This document shows positions 7,337 to 16,683 of a stretch of 64,000 nucleotides of DNA, in pieces. The stretch lies in the NCBI RefSeq assembly GCF_000317125.1, contig NC_019695.1, positions 5,444,336 through 5,508,335 of the forward strand, read 5' to 3'. The translations under genes and the position numbers were made by a program. Each line of letters begins with the position of its first letter. The stretch's first letter is position 1. Under the pieces are notes generated by a model, which was not told the DNA's origin, made no database searches, and was given only the letters and a program-made list of their open reading frames with translations. The stretch comes from Chroococcidiopsis thermalis PCC 7203 (GTDB lineage: Bacteria; Cyanobacteriota; Cyanobacteriia; Cyanobacteriales; Chroococcidiopsidaceae).

Positions 7337-8884
7337 TCAAGTAGAGAAGCCCTTACAATTGTTTTTTAACGAGAGGCGATCGCCAAAAACCTCTCTATCT
7401 TCTAAACTTATTTCTTGATATATTTGTTGAGTAAACTTTTCAAGAATATAATCTGTAATCAATGGACTCTGGATAAACTTTCCTCCATTTTTATCGATTA
7501 AACAACGACGGCAAAGAGAATTTAAAGTATTAACAAGCTGCTGTTTAGAGAGAATAGAAAGTAAATCGTCTTGAAGTTCTATTACCGTAACTGGTTCTCG
7601 CTCGATTGCCAGCCAATACATCACTTCCGTTTCTAAATCGGACAAGCGATTAAACTGAGAGTCTAGTAAATCTCGAATTCCATCAAGGATAAAAACTTCT
7701 GCTCTCCAGCATTGCAAAAACTGAGAAATATTACCGTCAAATAAACATTGAATAGCAGATGCAACTATTTTGAGGCTGAGCGGATTGCCACTGTAATAAT
7801 CAACTAGTTGCCGCCATTCTTCAGGAGTTCCCCAGAAAGTATTAATCGTCTGATAAATAGCATTAATTTCAGTAACTTGTAGTCCAGTAAGTTGCAGCGA
7901 TCGCACTGCAAGTTTTTCTCCTGAATAAGCGACAATTTCTTGAGGTGTTTCTCGGCTAGTGAGAATTAAGCAACTTTGATGAATTTCTGTACCCAAACGC
8001 TCGATTAACTCCCCATAACCTTCAAATCCTTCTCGACAACAGCCCAAGCGATCGTTGCTAGCCAGAATTGTTTCCCAACTATCTAAGATTAAAAGACAGC
8101 GTTGCTGGCGTAAATAAAAGAGTAAAAGTGAAATGCGATCGCTTAATTTTTCTGGAAGATAAAGCTCATGTCTTTGAGTCAGTACTTGAATTATGTCTGA
8201 CAATAATTCAGACAGGGAAGGTGCGGATTGTAGCGATCGCCAAATCGTATAGTTACATTTATCCTGAATCTGAGCTATTAATTTAGCAGATAAAGCAGTT
8301 TTACCAATCCCACCCATTCCTACAATTGCTACCACACGACAGCGTGAACCTAAAATCCATTGTTCTAGTAAAGCTAATTCAGTACTGCGTCCGTAAAAAA
8401 GAGAAATATCAATTTCTAGTTCCAAGTTTTGGAAGTCGGGAGTCGTAGGGGCGGTTTTATCAAAAGATTCACGGCTTACGTCAATAGATTTTTGCTCAAA
8501 ACCCGCCCGTACAGGGGAGTCAGGAGTCGAATAGGAAGTAGGATTTAATTGTGAATTGTATTTGGTTGGTGTAGTATTAATATCACTTGTAAATTGTGAA
8601 TTGAATTGTCTGTCTGATTCTGTACGTGCAAAGCGGAAAGAATTACGTTTTAGTACGGCAACCAAATTATTTTTACTTACCTTTTCTCCCAAAACATTAC
8701 TGAGAATTCGCCACAGTTGGGAGCCTGCATCTTTGAGATAACCAGCATCATAGCCAGAAGTTTTAGCAATTTCTGTGTAAGAATGTCCTATCAAAGACTG
8801 TTGCAACAAGATTTCCTGCACTTTGGATAAGTGTTTTTTTTCCAGAATTTGCTCGACAATCTTTAAGCCTAGTTCGACATCCAT
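7337..8884 (-). CDS. STAND NTPase with NB-ARC domain, no C-terminal sensor repeats
   Basis: The 515-residue protein has an N-terminal helical domain (about 1-70) like that found before NB-ARC in many cyanobacterial STAND proteins. A low-complexity linker follows (about 70-150), then an NB-ARC ATPase with Walker A GMGGIGKT near residue 195 and Walker B LLILDSWE near residue 270, then a winged-helix part (about 390-480). Such proteins usually continue into WD40 or TPR repeats that sense the trigger; here the chain stops at residue 515. It may pair with a separate sensor, or be truncated. The linker peptide SPVRAGFEQKS is coded by a repeat related to the one at 27439. Confidence 0.85.
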   Translation of the reverse strand: MDVELGLKIVEQILEKKHLSKVQEILLQQSLIGHSYTEIAKTSGYDAGYLKDAGSQLWRILSNVLGEKVSKNNLVAVLKRNSFRFARTESDRQFNSQFTSDINTTPTKYNSQLNPTSYSTPDSPVRAGFEQKSIDVSRESFDKTAPTTPDFQNLELEIDISLFYGRSTELALLEQWILGSRCRVVAIVGMGGIGKTALSAKLIAQIQDKCNYTIWRSLQSAPSLSELLSDIIQVLTQRHELYLPEKLSDRISLLLFYLRQQRCLLILDSWETILASNDRLGCCREGFEGYGELIERLGTEIHQSCLILTSRETPQEIVAYSGEKLAVRSLQLTGLQVTEINAIYQTINTFWGTPEEWRQLVDYYSGNPLSLKIVASAIQCLFDGNISQFLQCWRAEVFILDGIRDLLDSQFNRLSDLETEVMYWLAIEREPVTVIELQDDLLSILSKQQLVNTLNSLCRRCLIDKNGGKFIQSPLITDYILEKFTQQIYQEISLEDREVFGDRLSLKNNCKGFST

Positions 8885-9521
8885 TATCAGTTATCAGTAT
8901 CAGTTATCAATGACTAGTAGCTGGTAGCTAGCGGCTCAATGCTTTTATCTAATCACTACTCGCTGCCTAATAACTAATCAGAATAACTACTAATATTTCT
9001 TTCAGCAGTAATTTTAATATTTTGTTAATTGACAAATAGTCAGCACAAATCCATTGTTGTACCCAGTCACAAAACGCTCGTGCCATTCCGACTTCTGACT
9101 TCTGACTTCGATATGACTTTTTCTGACTGACATACTTGATGACTTTTACCGACTGTCAAAGCCAGAGCTGAGAGTTTAAGGTTTATTTCATCGGTGCATA
9201 AAGGTTGCTGCTGCAAATTGAGCCAGTCGCAAGTTTAGGCGCTGGGTACTCCTTAACTGCCTAGTTAATTCTGGTGTGTGGACGAGCTTTCAATTGTGGT
9301 GTGTGAAAGCGTTTCTGAGTGAGCAAACGGTAGCAGGAGAAACCTCACGAGAAATATCAAATAACACAGCTAATTACTTTTTTAGTAGCAAGAGGACGAT
9401 CGCGACAAACTGCGATCGCAATTTGTAGGTTAATACCTGCTGAAGACGTGCATCTTCTCCTCTAACTGCTGTAAGTCAGGCTGGCACGCAAACAATCAGG
9501 AAGTATAAGTCTAGGATAGGT
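8885..9521. other. 637-bp intergenic region without a gene
   Basis: Near 8885-8970 there are ATCAGTTATCAGT and TAGTAGCTGGTAGCTAG repeats, and at 9090-9140 ACTTCTGACTTC and CTGACT repeats. The part from 9150 to 9521 has no open frame worth reporting and no clear RNA structure. It holds the divergent upstream regions of the NB-ARC and beta-helix genes. Confidence 0.6.
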
Positions 9522-10526
9522 ATGAACTCTCCCACAATCATCAGATTTTGTCAAGTTGGCGCGATCGCCGGATCTTTGTGTATTGGTATGGTGAATTTTC
9601 CCACCCAAGCACAACCAAATCCCGTACAGCAACAAGCTTCGGTTTCTGGAGTCAAAACCCTACCGAGTCAGCAGATAATTTACGTTAACTCTGCAACAGG
9701 TATAGATGCTACCACAGCAGGTAAAGACCCCTCAATTCCGTTGCGTACTATTACTTTTGCTTTACGACAAGCACAACCGGGAACCCTAATTCAGTTAGCT
9801 GCTGGTACTTACTCGGCTCGCAGTGGTGAAGTATTTCCCCTAAAACTCAAATCGGGTATAACGCTCAAAGGCGATGTTGCGACTAACGGTCAGAACGTTG
9901 TGATTAATGGTGGCGGACGCTATCTCAGCCGCACATTTGCGCGTCAGAATGTTGCTGTCGTAGCCGAAAAAGATAGCACAATTATTGGTGTGACAATTGG
10001 TAACTCCAACTTACGCGGGACGGGATTGTGGATTGAATCAACTAATCCCACCGTACAGTACAGCACCTTCACCAACAACCATCGAGAAGGAATTTTTGTG
10101 ACTGGGACTGCTACACCTAAAATTGCGGCAAATGTCTTTGTGAAAAACGGTGGTAACGGCATGTCTTTGGCTAACGAAGCTCAAGGAGAGATTCGCAACA
10201 ACGTGTTTCAAGACACTGGTTTCGGACTAGCAATAGGTGGTACGGCTGCACCTGTAGTCGTGGAAAACAAAATTATTCACAACAGAGATGGAATTTTTGT
10301 TTCTCAGGAAGCGCGTCCGGTACTACGCAACAACGCGATCGAAAATAATCAAAGGGATGGAATTGCGATCGCGGCTTGTTCTCAAGCACAGATCGATTTA
10401 GCTGGTAGTAACACTTTCAGTAACAACGGTCAATATGACATTCACAACGGTGGTGCTAATCCAATAGTTTTGGTTGGTGGTACGGCAAAAACCGCTCGGG
10501 AAAAACCGCAAAATCATTGCTATTAG
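9522..10526 (+). CDS. Secreted DUF1565 right-handed beta-helix protein
   Basis: The 334-residue protein has a signal peptide ending near NFPTQAQ (about residue 30). Next comes a DUF1565 start (IIYVNSATGIDATTAGKDPSIPLRTI, split here by no gap). Repeated coils of about 22 residues follow from 120 to 310 (NVFVKNGGNGMSLAN, NKIIHNRDGIFVSQ, NAIENNQRDGIAI), typical of pectate-lyase-like parallel beta-helices. No catalytic residues can be assigned. It is probably an exported cell-surface or periplasmic carbohydrate-binding or structural protein. It stands alone and converges on the histidine kinase gene. Confidence 0.85.
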   Translation: MNSPTIIRFCQVGAIAGSLCIGMVNFPTQAQPNPVQQQASVSGVKTLPSQQIIYVNSATGIDATTAGKDPSIPLRTITFALRQAQPGTLIQLAAGTYSARSGEVFPLKLKSGITLKGDVATNGQNVVINGGGRYLSRTFARQNVAVVAEKDSTIIGVTIGNSNLRGTGLWIESTNPTVQYSTFTNNHREGIFVTGTATPKIAANVFVKNGGNGMSLANEAQGEIRNNVFQDTGFGLAIGGTAAPVVVENKIIHNRDGIFVSQEARPVLRNNAIENNQRDGIAIAACSQAQIDLAGSNTFSNNGQYDIHNGGANPIVLVGGTAKTAREKPQNHCY

Positions 10527-10565
10527 GTCATTGGTTGACGGTTGACGGTCACTAGCCACTAGCCA

Positions 10566-13478
10566 CTAGCTTAAATACTGCATCAAGATTTTTTCAATTT
10601 GAGCAATGCCTATGGGTTTGCTGAAGTAGTCGTTGGCTCCAGCTGCTAAAAAGCGATCGCGTTCTCCTGCCTTTACCGAAGCGGTAAGAATAATCGCAGG
10701 TAATTTTTGCCACTCTGGTTGCTGGCGCAAACTGCAAAGCAAATCCATTCCTGACACACCACCTGGTAGCTGTACGTCTAATAGCAGTAAATCTGGCTGG
10801 TAGAGATATAACATCCCCTGAAAGTTATGAGGGTGTTTGAGATGCTTGACTTGGTAGCCAACGATCTCAAAATAATCTTGCAATAGTAGGGCGCTGCGAT
10901 CGTCGTCTTCTACAATGAGAATCCGTTTAGCGATTGGCGATCGACATCCGCTAGCAGGACGTTTACGGGATAGCTTTGGTTCGGTTGGTGATAGCAGCGA
11001 TCGCTCCTTGGCTGGCTCTTGACGTAGATCGTTTAGGTAAGCGTTTGGCAACCATAGGGTAAATTCACTGCCTTTACCTACAGTCGAGCGGACAGTGACA
11101 TCGCCGCCGTGCAACCGCGCTAACTTACGGGTTAACGATAAACCCAATCCCGTGCCTTCATACTGTCGGTTTAATCGACTATCCAGCTGTTTGAACGGCT
11201 GAAATAATAGGTTTAGCTGCGATCGCTCAATGCCTATTCCCGTGTCTGCAACCTTAAAAGCAATTCCCTGGTTGACTTGTTCTACCCGCAGCGATACTTG
11301 CCCTTTAGGAGTAAATTTAATCGCATTTGCCAGTAAATTTAATAGCATCTGCTTGACACGGCGCTCGTCAGCAATGCAGCTATCGATTTGCGGATCGATT
11401 TCACTGAGTAATTGCAACTGCTTGGCAACGGCGCGATCGCGCACGACACTCAAACAGTAAGTGCATAAATCCCGAACATTTAGCCGCACCAGCGTGAGTT
11501 CTTCCCTACCTGCTTCAACTTTGCAGAGGTCGAGGACATCGTTAATTAAAGCTAGTAAGTGTTCGCCACTGCTGTGAATGCAACTCACGTATTCTTTTTG
11601 CTTAGCATTAAGACTACCAAATAACTCTTGCCCTAGCAGCTGCGATAGCCCTAAAACTCCATTCAAAGGCGTGCGTAGTTCGTGGCTCATAATTGCTAAA
11701 AATTCGCTTTTCGCCCGACTACCTGCTTCTGCTGCTTCCTTGCTATCGCGTAAATGATTTTCTATCTGTTTGTGAATGGTAATATCTTCTACTAAAGCAA
11801 TGACAAACTGAGGTCGATTCGCACTATCTCTCACTAGTGAATGATTCAGGCGACACCACACCTGACAACCATCTTTACGAGTGTATCGTTTCTCGATCTC
11901 GTAGCGATCGCGTTGACCCATGACCAGTTCGTAAAAAAGTTTGACATCTGCGGCAATATCATCTGGATGAGTGTAGTCAGTAAAACTCATTTTTAACAGT
12001 TCTTCCCGACTGTAACCCAGAATATGACACAGGGCTGGATTGCTATCAATCTGCCCTCCTTTCAAGTCTGAAAGACCGATCCCAATACTGGAATGTTCAA
12101 AAATGGCACGGAATTGCAATTCGCTTTCTTGAAGCGCCACTTTTGTTTGCTGGCGCGCGATCGCACCACCAATGCTACCCGCTGCGGCGCTGAGGATTGC
12201 TCGTTCGGTTTCCGTCCACTGACGTTCTCGATGGCAGTCGTCAAAGCCGACGAAACCCCAAAATTGACCTTCGAGAAAGATCGGCACGACTAAAATGGAG
12301 ATAATCTGTTGCCGATCTAAAACTTCGCGTTCGTGCGCCGGTAAATTTTTGACGAGTCCACCAATTGGTTTACCTGCAACTAAGTTGTCATACCATACAG
12401 GAGAGCAGGTCTGATAAGACAGACTTTGCAATTCTGGATTGTCGATTTGAGCGATGACGGTAGAACTAGTCCACTCAAAACGCTGACTCATTAACAGTTC
12501 GCCCGTGCTGGGATGAAGATGATTTTCAAATACGTAAACTCGATCGACATTGCAGGCTTGACCCAAAGTTTCCAAGGCTAGGTCGATCGCAGCAGAGAAA
12601 TCTGTGGTGGTTAACAGGTGATTGTTAGCGGTGGCAACAGCCGCCAACAGGCGATCGCGTTCTTTGAGGGTAGATTCTGCCTGCAACCTTTCCGTGACAT
12701 CTCGTCCAATTCCTACGTAGTAAACTGGTTCTCCCGAGCGATCGCGCAGGGGAAAAGCAAATAACTCTACTGTCACCAACCATCCTTGCCGACGGCGCAG
12801 AGTCACTTCTCCCCGATAATTATCACCATTTTGCAATTGAGTAGAAATCTCCGCCACCTGTGCTTTCGACGAGAAAATTTCGTCTTTTTTCTGTCCGTAC
12901 AGTTCCTCATCTTCGTACCCTAGTAGAGTGCGGTGAGCGGTGTTTTGTTCGACAAAATTGCCTTGAGAGTCATAAATTGCGATCGCGTTATTAGAATTCG
13001 CCACAATTTCTTGGTAAAGGCTTAACTTTTCCTCGGCTTGCTTCAGCTGGGATTGAGTTTGTCGCCACTGAGTTTGCCACTGCTGGCGCTCGATTGCATA
13101 GCGCAATGCCCTCAGCAATCCCTGCGCCTCTACTTCTGCCTTGACTAAATATTCCTGCGCTCCTTGGGCTAATGCTGTTTGGGCATTTTCTGCTTCGTCT
13201 TCTCCTAAAACAACAATTGGCATGTGCGGGTAAGCTAACCGCAATTGTTTGAGTTTTTGCCCAGCTCGATCGAGTTCGAGTAGGACAACACTAGCTGATT
13301 CTGTTTTGAGCTCCGCTAAAGCTGCCTGCACCCGCTCTTGCCAAACGAGTTGTAACGGGGTTTGGACTGCCCGTAGCATTTCCCGAATTCTTCGCTCCAA
13401 ACTAGGCTGCCCCACTAATAATATTTTCAGTGGAGCTGGGTTTACGTGCGTTACACATTGTCGTTCAGGATTGCTCAT
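10566..13478 (-). CDS. Hybrid sensor histidine kinase (REC-PAS-GAF-PAS-HisKA-HATPase-REC)
   Basis: The 970-residue cytoplasmic protein has no membrane segment. Domains in order: an N-terminal receiver-like domain (about 13-115); PAS with PAC (about 150-270); GAF (about 280-450); a second PAS (about 460-585); HisKA with the phospho-acceptor His in SHELRTPLNG (about 604); HATPase_c (about 710-825, with the NLLANAIKFTP N-box and DTGIGI G-box); and a C-terminal receiver (about 855-965) with Asp in LLLDVQLPGG. The signal is unknown. The GAF domain lacks an obvious chromophore cysteine in a CH motif, so a phytochrome role is unlikely. No partner regulator is adjacent. Confidence 0.95.
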   Translation of the reverse strand: MSNPERQCVTHVNPAPLKILLVGQPSLERRIREMLRAVQTPLQLVWQERVQAALAELKTESASVVLLELDRAGQKLKQLRLAYPHMPIVVLGEDEAENAQTALAQGAQEYLVKAEVEAQGLLRALRYAIERQQWQTQWRQTQSQLKQAEEKLSLYQEIVANSNNAIAIYDSQGNFVEQNTAHRTLLGYEDEELYGQKKDEIFSSKAQVAEISTQLQNGDNYRGEVTLRRRQGWLVTVELFAFPLRDRSGEPVYYVGIGRDVTERLQAESTLKERDRLLAAVATANNHLLTTTDFSAAIDLALETLGQACNVDRVYVFENHLHPSTGELLMSQRFEWTSSTVIAQIDNPELQSLSYQTCSPVWYDNLVAGKPIGGLVKNLPAHEREVLDRQQIISILVVPIFLEGQFWGFVGFDDCHRERQWTETERAILSAAAGSIGGAIARQQTKVALQESELQFRAIFEHSSIGIGLSDLKGGQIDSNPALCHILGYSREELLKMSFTDYTHPDDIAADVKLFYELVMGQRDRYEIEKRYTRKDGCQVWCRLNHSLVRDSANRPQFVIALVEDITIHKQIENHLRDSKEAAEAGSRAKSEFLAIMSHELRTPLNGVLGLSQLLGQELFGSLNAKQKEYVSCIHSSGEHLLALINDVLDLCKVEAGREELTLVRLNVRDLCTYCLSVVRDRAVAKQLQLLSEIDPQIDSCIADERRVKQMLLNLLANAIKFTPKGQVSLRVEQVNQGIAFKVADTGIGIERSQLNLLFQPFKQLDSRLNRQYEGTGLGLSLTRKLARLHGGDVTVRSTVGKGSEFTLWLPNAYLNDLRQEPAKERSLLSPTEPKLSRKRPASGCRSPIAKRILIVEDDDRSALLLQDYFEIVGYQVKHLKHPHNFQGMLYLYQPDLLLLDVQLPGGVSGMDLLCSLRQQPEWQKLPAIILTASVKAGERDRFLAAGANDYFSKPIGIAQIEKILMQYLS

Positions 13479-13883
13479 TCAGCCCAAGAATTTTAGTAGT
13501 TTCGCAGTGAGGCAATTTTAGCTGCGATCGCCAACTCTACTTTTTATCGTGCCTCCGATCTAAATTTTTCTCAGTCGTGAAATTCTTAGTTATTTTTTCA
13601 GTCAGGTTCTTCAGCCAGTAGGTGTGTTAGTGACATTTTTCTGTATGTTTTCTTTAATTCTTTCATTAGAAAACAAATAGCTTTTTAGCGTCAAGAGGCG
13701 ATATATAAGAGTTTTCCATCAACTATTCGGATGTAATACCAGAGATTGATTAATAGCAGTGCTATCTCAAGTAGAATTTGATTATAGTTAATAAATATTT
13801 GTGCTAATTGTATAATTTTTTGCTTAAAAGCTGAAGTTTAACGCTGAAGTTACAGGATTCAAGTTGAGATGTAGGAGCGACTG
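13479..13883. other. AT-rich 405-bp divergent intergenic region
   Basis: This region separates the hybrid kinase from the BtuF-like gene. It is AT-rich, especially from 13560 to 13850. I looked for a cobalamin riboswitch before the corrinoid-binding gene and saw no B12-box-like sequence. No open frame is convincing. Confidence 0.5.
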
Positions 13884-14834
13884 ATGAAAAAGCAAGATCT
13901 CAGAATAGTCTCGCTGATTCCTAGTGCTACCGAGATTTTAGCAGCATTGGGTCTAACAGACGTGGTGGTCGGGCGATCGCACGAATGCGATTTTCCTCCA
14001 GAAATACTCAACCGTCCGGCTTGTACGCGGGCGCGAATTAACTCTAACGGTAGTAGCGCTGAGATTCATCAGGATGTCGATCGACTAATCCAATCAGCAC
14101 TGAGCATCTACCAAATTGAAACCGACCTCTTAGAACAGTTACAGCCAACCCACATAGTCACTCAAGACCAGTGCGATGTTTGTGCCGTAAGTCTGGGTGA
14201 AGTAGAAAAAGCAGTTGCTAACCTAACGCATTCTCAACCGCAAATCATCTCTCTTCAACCCAACGTTTTAGCAGACGTGTGGGCAGATATAGAGCGTGTA
14301 GCTCAGACGCTCGGAGTCGATGCAAATAGATTAATTGAAAATATTCAGTCGCGGATTGAAGTTTGTCGGCAAAAGGTTCGCGGGCTATCGGTGTCGGAAT
14401 TACCAACAGTCGTATGTATTGAGTGGATCGATCCTCTCATGGTAGCAAGTAACTGGATTCCCGAACTAGTGGCGATCGCCGGGGGTCAATCCTTATTTAG
14501 TGTTTCCGGTCAGGCATCCGCTCAAGTAAGATGGGAAAACCTGATAGCTGCCGATCCAAGTATTATTGTGGTCATGCCTTGCGGTCTTGACCTCAACCGT
14601 ACCCAGGCAGAAATGTTGCCTTTAACGCAGCGCCCAGAATGGCAGCATCTACGAGCAGTTAGAAGTGGCAGAGTCTATGCTACTGACGGTAACGCTTATT
14701 TCAATCGTCCGGGTCCACGCTTAGTCGATTCCCTAGAAATTCTCGCCGAGATTCTTCATCCAGAAATATTTTCCTACGGTTATAAGGGAACTGCTTGGGA
14801 ACAAGTTCAGTTACCAGTGACCAGTGACCAGTGA
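13884..14834 (+). CDS. BtuF-like corrinoid/metal-chelate binding protein
   Basis: The 316-residue protein has the two-lobed periplasmic-binding fold of class III (BtuF/FhuD). The family start is RIVSLIPSATEILAALGL, and the second lobe begins at about residue 170 (TVVCIEWIDPLMVASNWIPEL). There is no signal peptide or lipobox, so the protein as annotated would be cytoplasmic, which is common for cyanobacterial members annotated as cobalamin-binding. No ABC permease or ATPase gene is adjacent. A role in corrinoid handling is inferred from the family; another chelate is possible. Confidence 0.8.
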   Translation: MKKQDLRIVSLIPSATEILAALGLTDVVVGRSHECDFPPEILNRPACTRARINSNGSSAEIHQDVDRLIQSALSIYQIETDLLEQLQPTHIVTQDQCDVCAVSLGEVEKAVANLTHSQPQIISLQPNVLADVWADIERVAQTLGVDANRLIENIQSRIEVCRQKVRGLSVSELPTVVCIEWIDPLMVASNWIPELVAIAGGQSLFSVSGQASAQVRWENLIAADPSIIVVMPCGLDLNRTQAEMLPLTQRPEWQHLRAVRSGRVYATDGNAYFNRPGPRLVDSLEILAEILHPEIFSYGYKGTAWEQVQLPVTSDQ

Positions 14835-14852
14835 GCAGTTATTAGTTGCCAG

Positions 14853-15548
14853 TTACAGACGCTGGAGCAGGCTACGACCGTGGGTATCCGTACCGCAGGT
14901 ATTTAACAAGTGGTATTGTTGAGCCAGAGCGCGTACTTGTTGAGTTTCTTTCGGGCTAGGTCGCCAGGGATGGGGATTGTTGTAGGCATAATATGTTTCT
15001 ACCCCATCAATTCCCAGTTGGTTAGCAGCAGCAATAAGATCGAAAGGCGATCGCTTGTAGCGAGCTGGGTGAGCTAACACTGCTAATCCCCCTGCTTCAT
15101 GGATTGCACTAATAATGCTAGCAGCACAATATGCTTCTCCGGTTGCAGTACGTCTTTGGAGATAGGGCTGCATACGTGCGTGTTGGGGATCGAATGCATA
15201 TGCCAGAATATGCACTTCTGTATCTAACAATCCGGCATTAATCTCAACTCCACTCCATAACTGAGGCACGCAGTCTTCTAAATCTGGATGATGCAATTGC
15301 CATTGGGCTAAATAACGCTGAGCAGCTCGATACCCACCTATAGTATGGTGGTCGGTAATTGCCAATCCTCGCAGCCCGATTGAAATTGCTTGCTCGATCG
15401 CTTCTTCCGGTTCTAACCTACCGTCAGAATATACCGTGTGCATGTGGAAGTTGAAAGTTAGCGGGCAACTTTCAGCATCAATTGTCTGAAAAACTCTCTG
15501 CAACTGCTGGCTCAATAAATTAAAAGTCTGGGCATAATAGACAGCCAT
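14853..15548 (-). CDS. PHP-domain metal-dependent phosphoesterase
   Basis: The 231-residue protein has the PHP signature. HMHTVYSDG (about residue 37) supplies the first metal ligands and ITDHHTIGGY (about 65) the second set. Further histidines are in VLAHPARY (about 157) and the C-terminal GTDTHG (about 220). Small PHP proteins of this type hydrolyse phosphoesters such as nucleoside 3',5'-bisphosphates; the substrate here is unknown. The first 30 residues are outside the domain. The gene converges on the BtuF-like gene, 18 bp away. Confidence 0.88.
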   Translation of the reverse strand: MAVYYAQTFNLLSQQLQRVFQTIDAESCPLTFNFHMHTVYSDGRLEPEEAIEQAISIGLRGLAITDHHTIGGYRAAQRYLAQWQLHHPDLEDCVPQLWSGVEINAGLLDTEVHILAYAFDPQHARMQPYLQRRTATGEAYCAASIISAIHEAGGLAVLAHPARYKRSPFDLIAAANQLGIDGVETYYAYNNPHPWRPSPKETQQVRALAQQYHLLNTCGTDTHGRSLLQRL

Positions 15549-15865
<317 letters not shown>

Positions 15866-16516
15866 TTACACCCATGCTACGGCAGCTTCCCAGCCCTTAC
15901 CTTGGCGGATAATTTCTGGTTCGTCTGTCGTCATGTCAATAATTGTCGAGACTTCATCTTCTGGCTCCGAGCCATCATCGACGATCGCGTCTACTATGTT
16001 GTCTAGGCGATCGAATAACTCGACTCGCGATAAGTTAGCTTCAGCCGGAGCAGAGCGCCCGTTGCCATTTTGAGGCAAGTGAGCTGAGGTAGAAATAATC
16101 GGATTACCCAAAGTATTTAATAAAGCAGCACAAATTTTATGATTTGGGACTCGAATGCCCGTCGTTTTGCGCTTGGGATTTTGGACTAATTTCGGTACGA
16201 GCTTGGTGGCGGGGAGCAGAAAAGTATAAGACCCTGGGATTAAATGCCTCATAATCCGGTAAGCAGGATCGCTGACGATCGCATAAGTTGCCACATTAGA
16301 GAGAGAAGGACACAAAAAAGTTAGCGGCTTATCATTTGATAGCTGTTTGATCTGGCGCACTCGCTCCACTGCCGATTTAGAATTAAGGTCGCAGCCGATC
16401 GCGTAGACAGTATCAGTCGGATACAGCATGACTGCACCATCGCGCAGCGCTGCGATAATTTCTTCCACGGTGCGAGTTTGAGGATTGTCGGGATGAATTG
16501 TGTAGACTGTAGCCAT
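15866..16516 (-). CDS. YrdC/Sua5-type L-threonylcarbamoyladenylate synthase
   Basis: The enzyme makes threonylcarbamoyl-AMP from threonine, bicarbonate and ATP for the t6A37 tRNA modification. The 216-residue protein consists of one YrdC domain. Visible motifs are MLYPTDTVYAIGCDL near residue 30, KPLTFLCPSL near 70 and RVPNHKI near 125. I chose ATG 16516 (MATVYTIHPDN); the upstream in-frame ATG at 16594 would add 26 residues encoded by a GGGAGCAGGGAG repeat (LLPAPYSP) and is rejected. It lacks the Sua5 C-terminal domain, so it is the TsaC-like short form. It is divergent from larC. Confidence 0.92.
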   Translation of the reverse strand: MATVYTIHPDNPQTRTVEEIIAALRDGAVMLYPTDTVYAIGCDLNSKSAVERVRQIKQLSNDKPLTFLCPSLSNVATYAIVSDPAYRIMRHLIPGSYTFLLPATKLVPKLVQNPKRKTTGIRVPNHKICAALLNTLGNPIISTSAHLPQNGNGRSAPAEANLSRVELFDRLDNIVDAIVDDGSEPEDEVSTIIDMTTDEPEIIRQGKGWEAAVAWV

Positions 16517-16683
16517 GATCGGGGAGTAGGGAGCAGGGAGCAGGGAGTAGGGGAACAGACAAGGGAGAAAAGGGAGACAAGGGGGAGAAGTCAAAATTCA
16601 AAATTTGTCTCTCGCCACTTACCGCGCACCACTTGCCACTTCTTCTCACGCACCACTCACCACTCACTACGCACCACTAACTT
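16517..16683. repeat. Repeat-rich divergent intergenic region before larC
   Basis: GGGAGCAGGGAGCAGGGAG and GACAAGGGAGA units fill 16520-16590. CACCACTTGCCACT/CACCACTCACCACTCAC units fill 16620-16680. They belong to the same repeat families that enter coding regions elsewhere in this window. Confidence 0.85.

Noticed and set aside
13479-13883. Cobalamin riboswitch upstream of the BtuF-like gene
   Set aside because: No B12-box-like core or expected paired elements were seen by eye in the AT-rich region. A covariance-model search would settle it.
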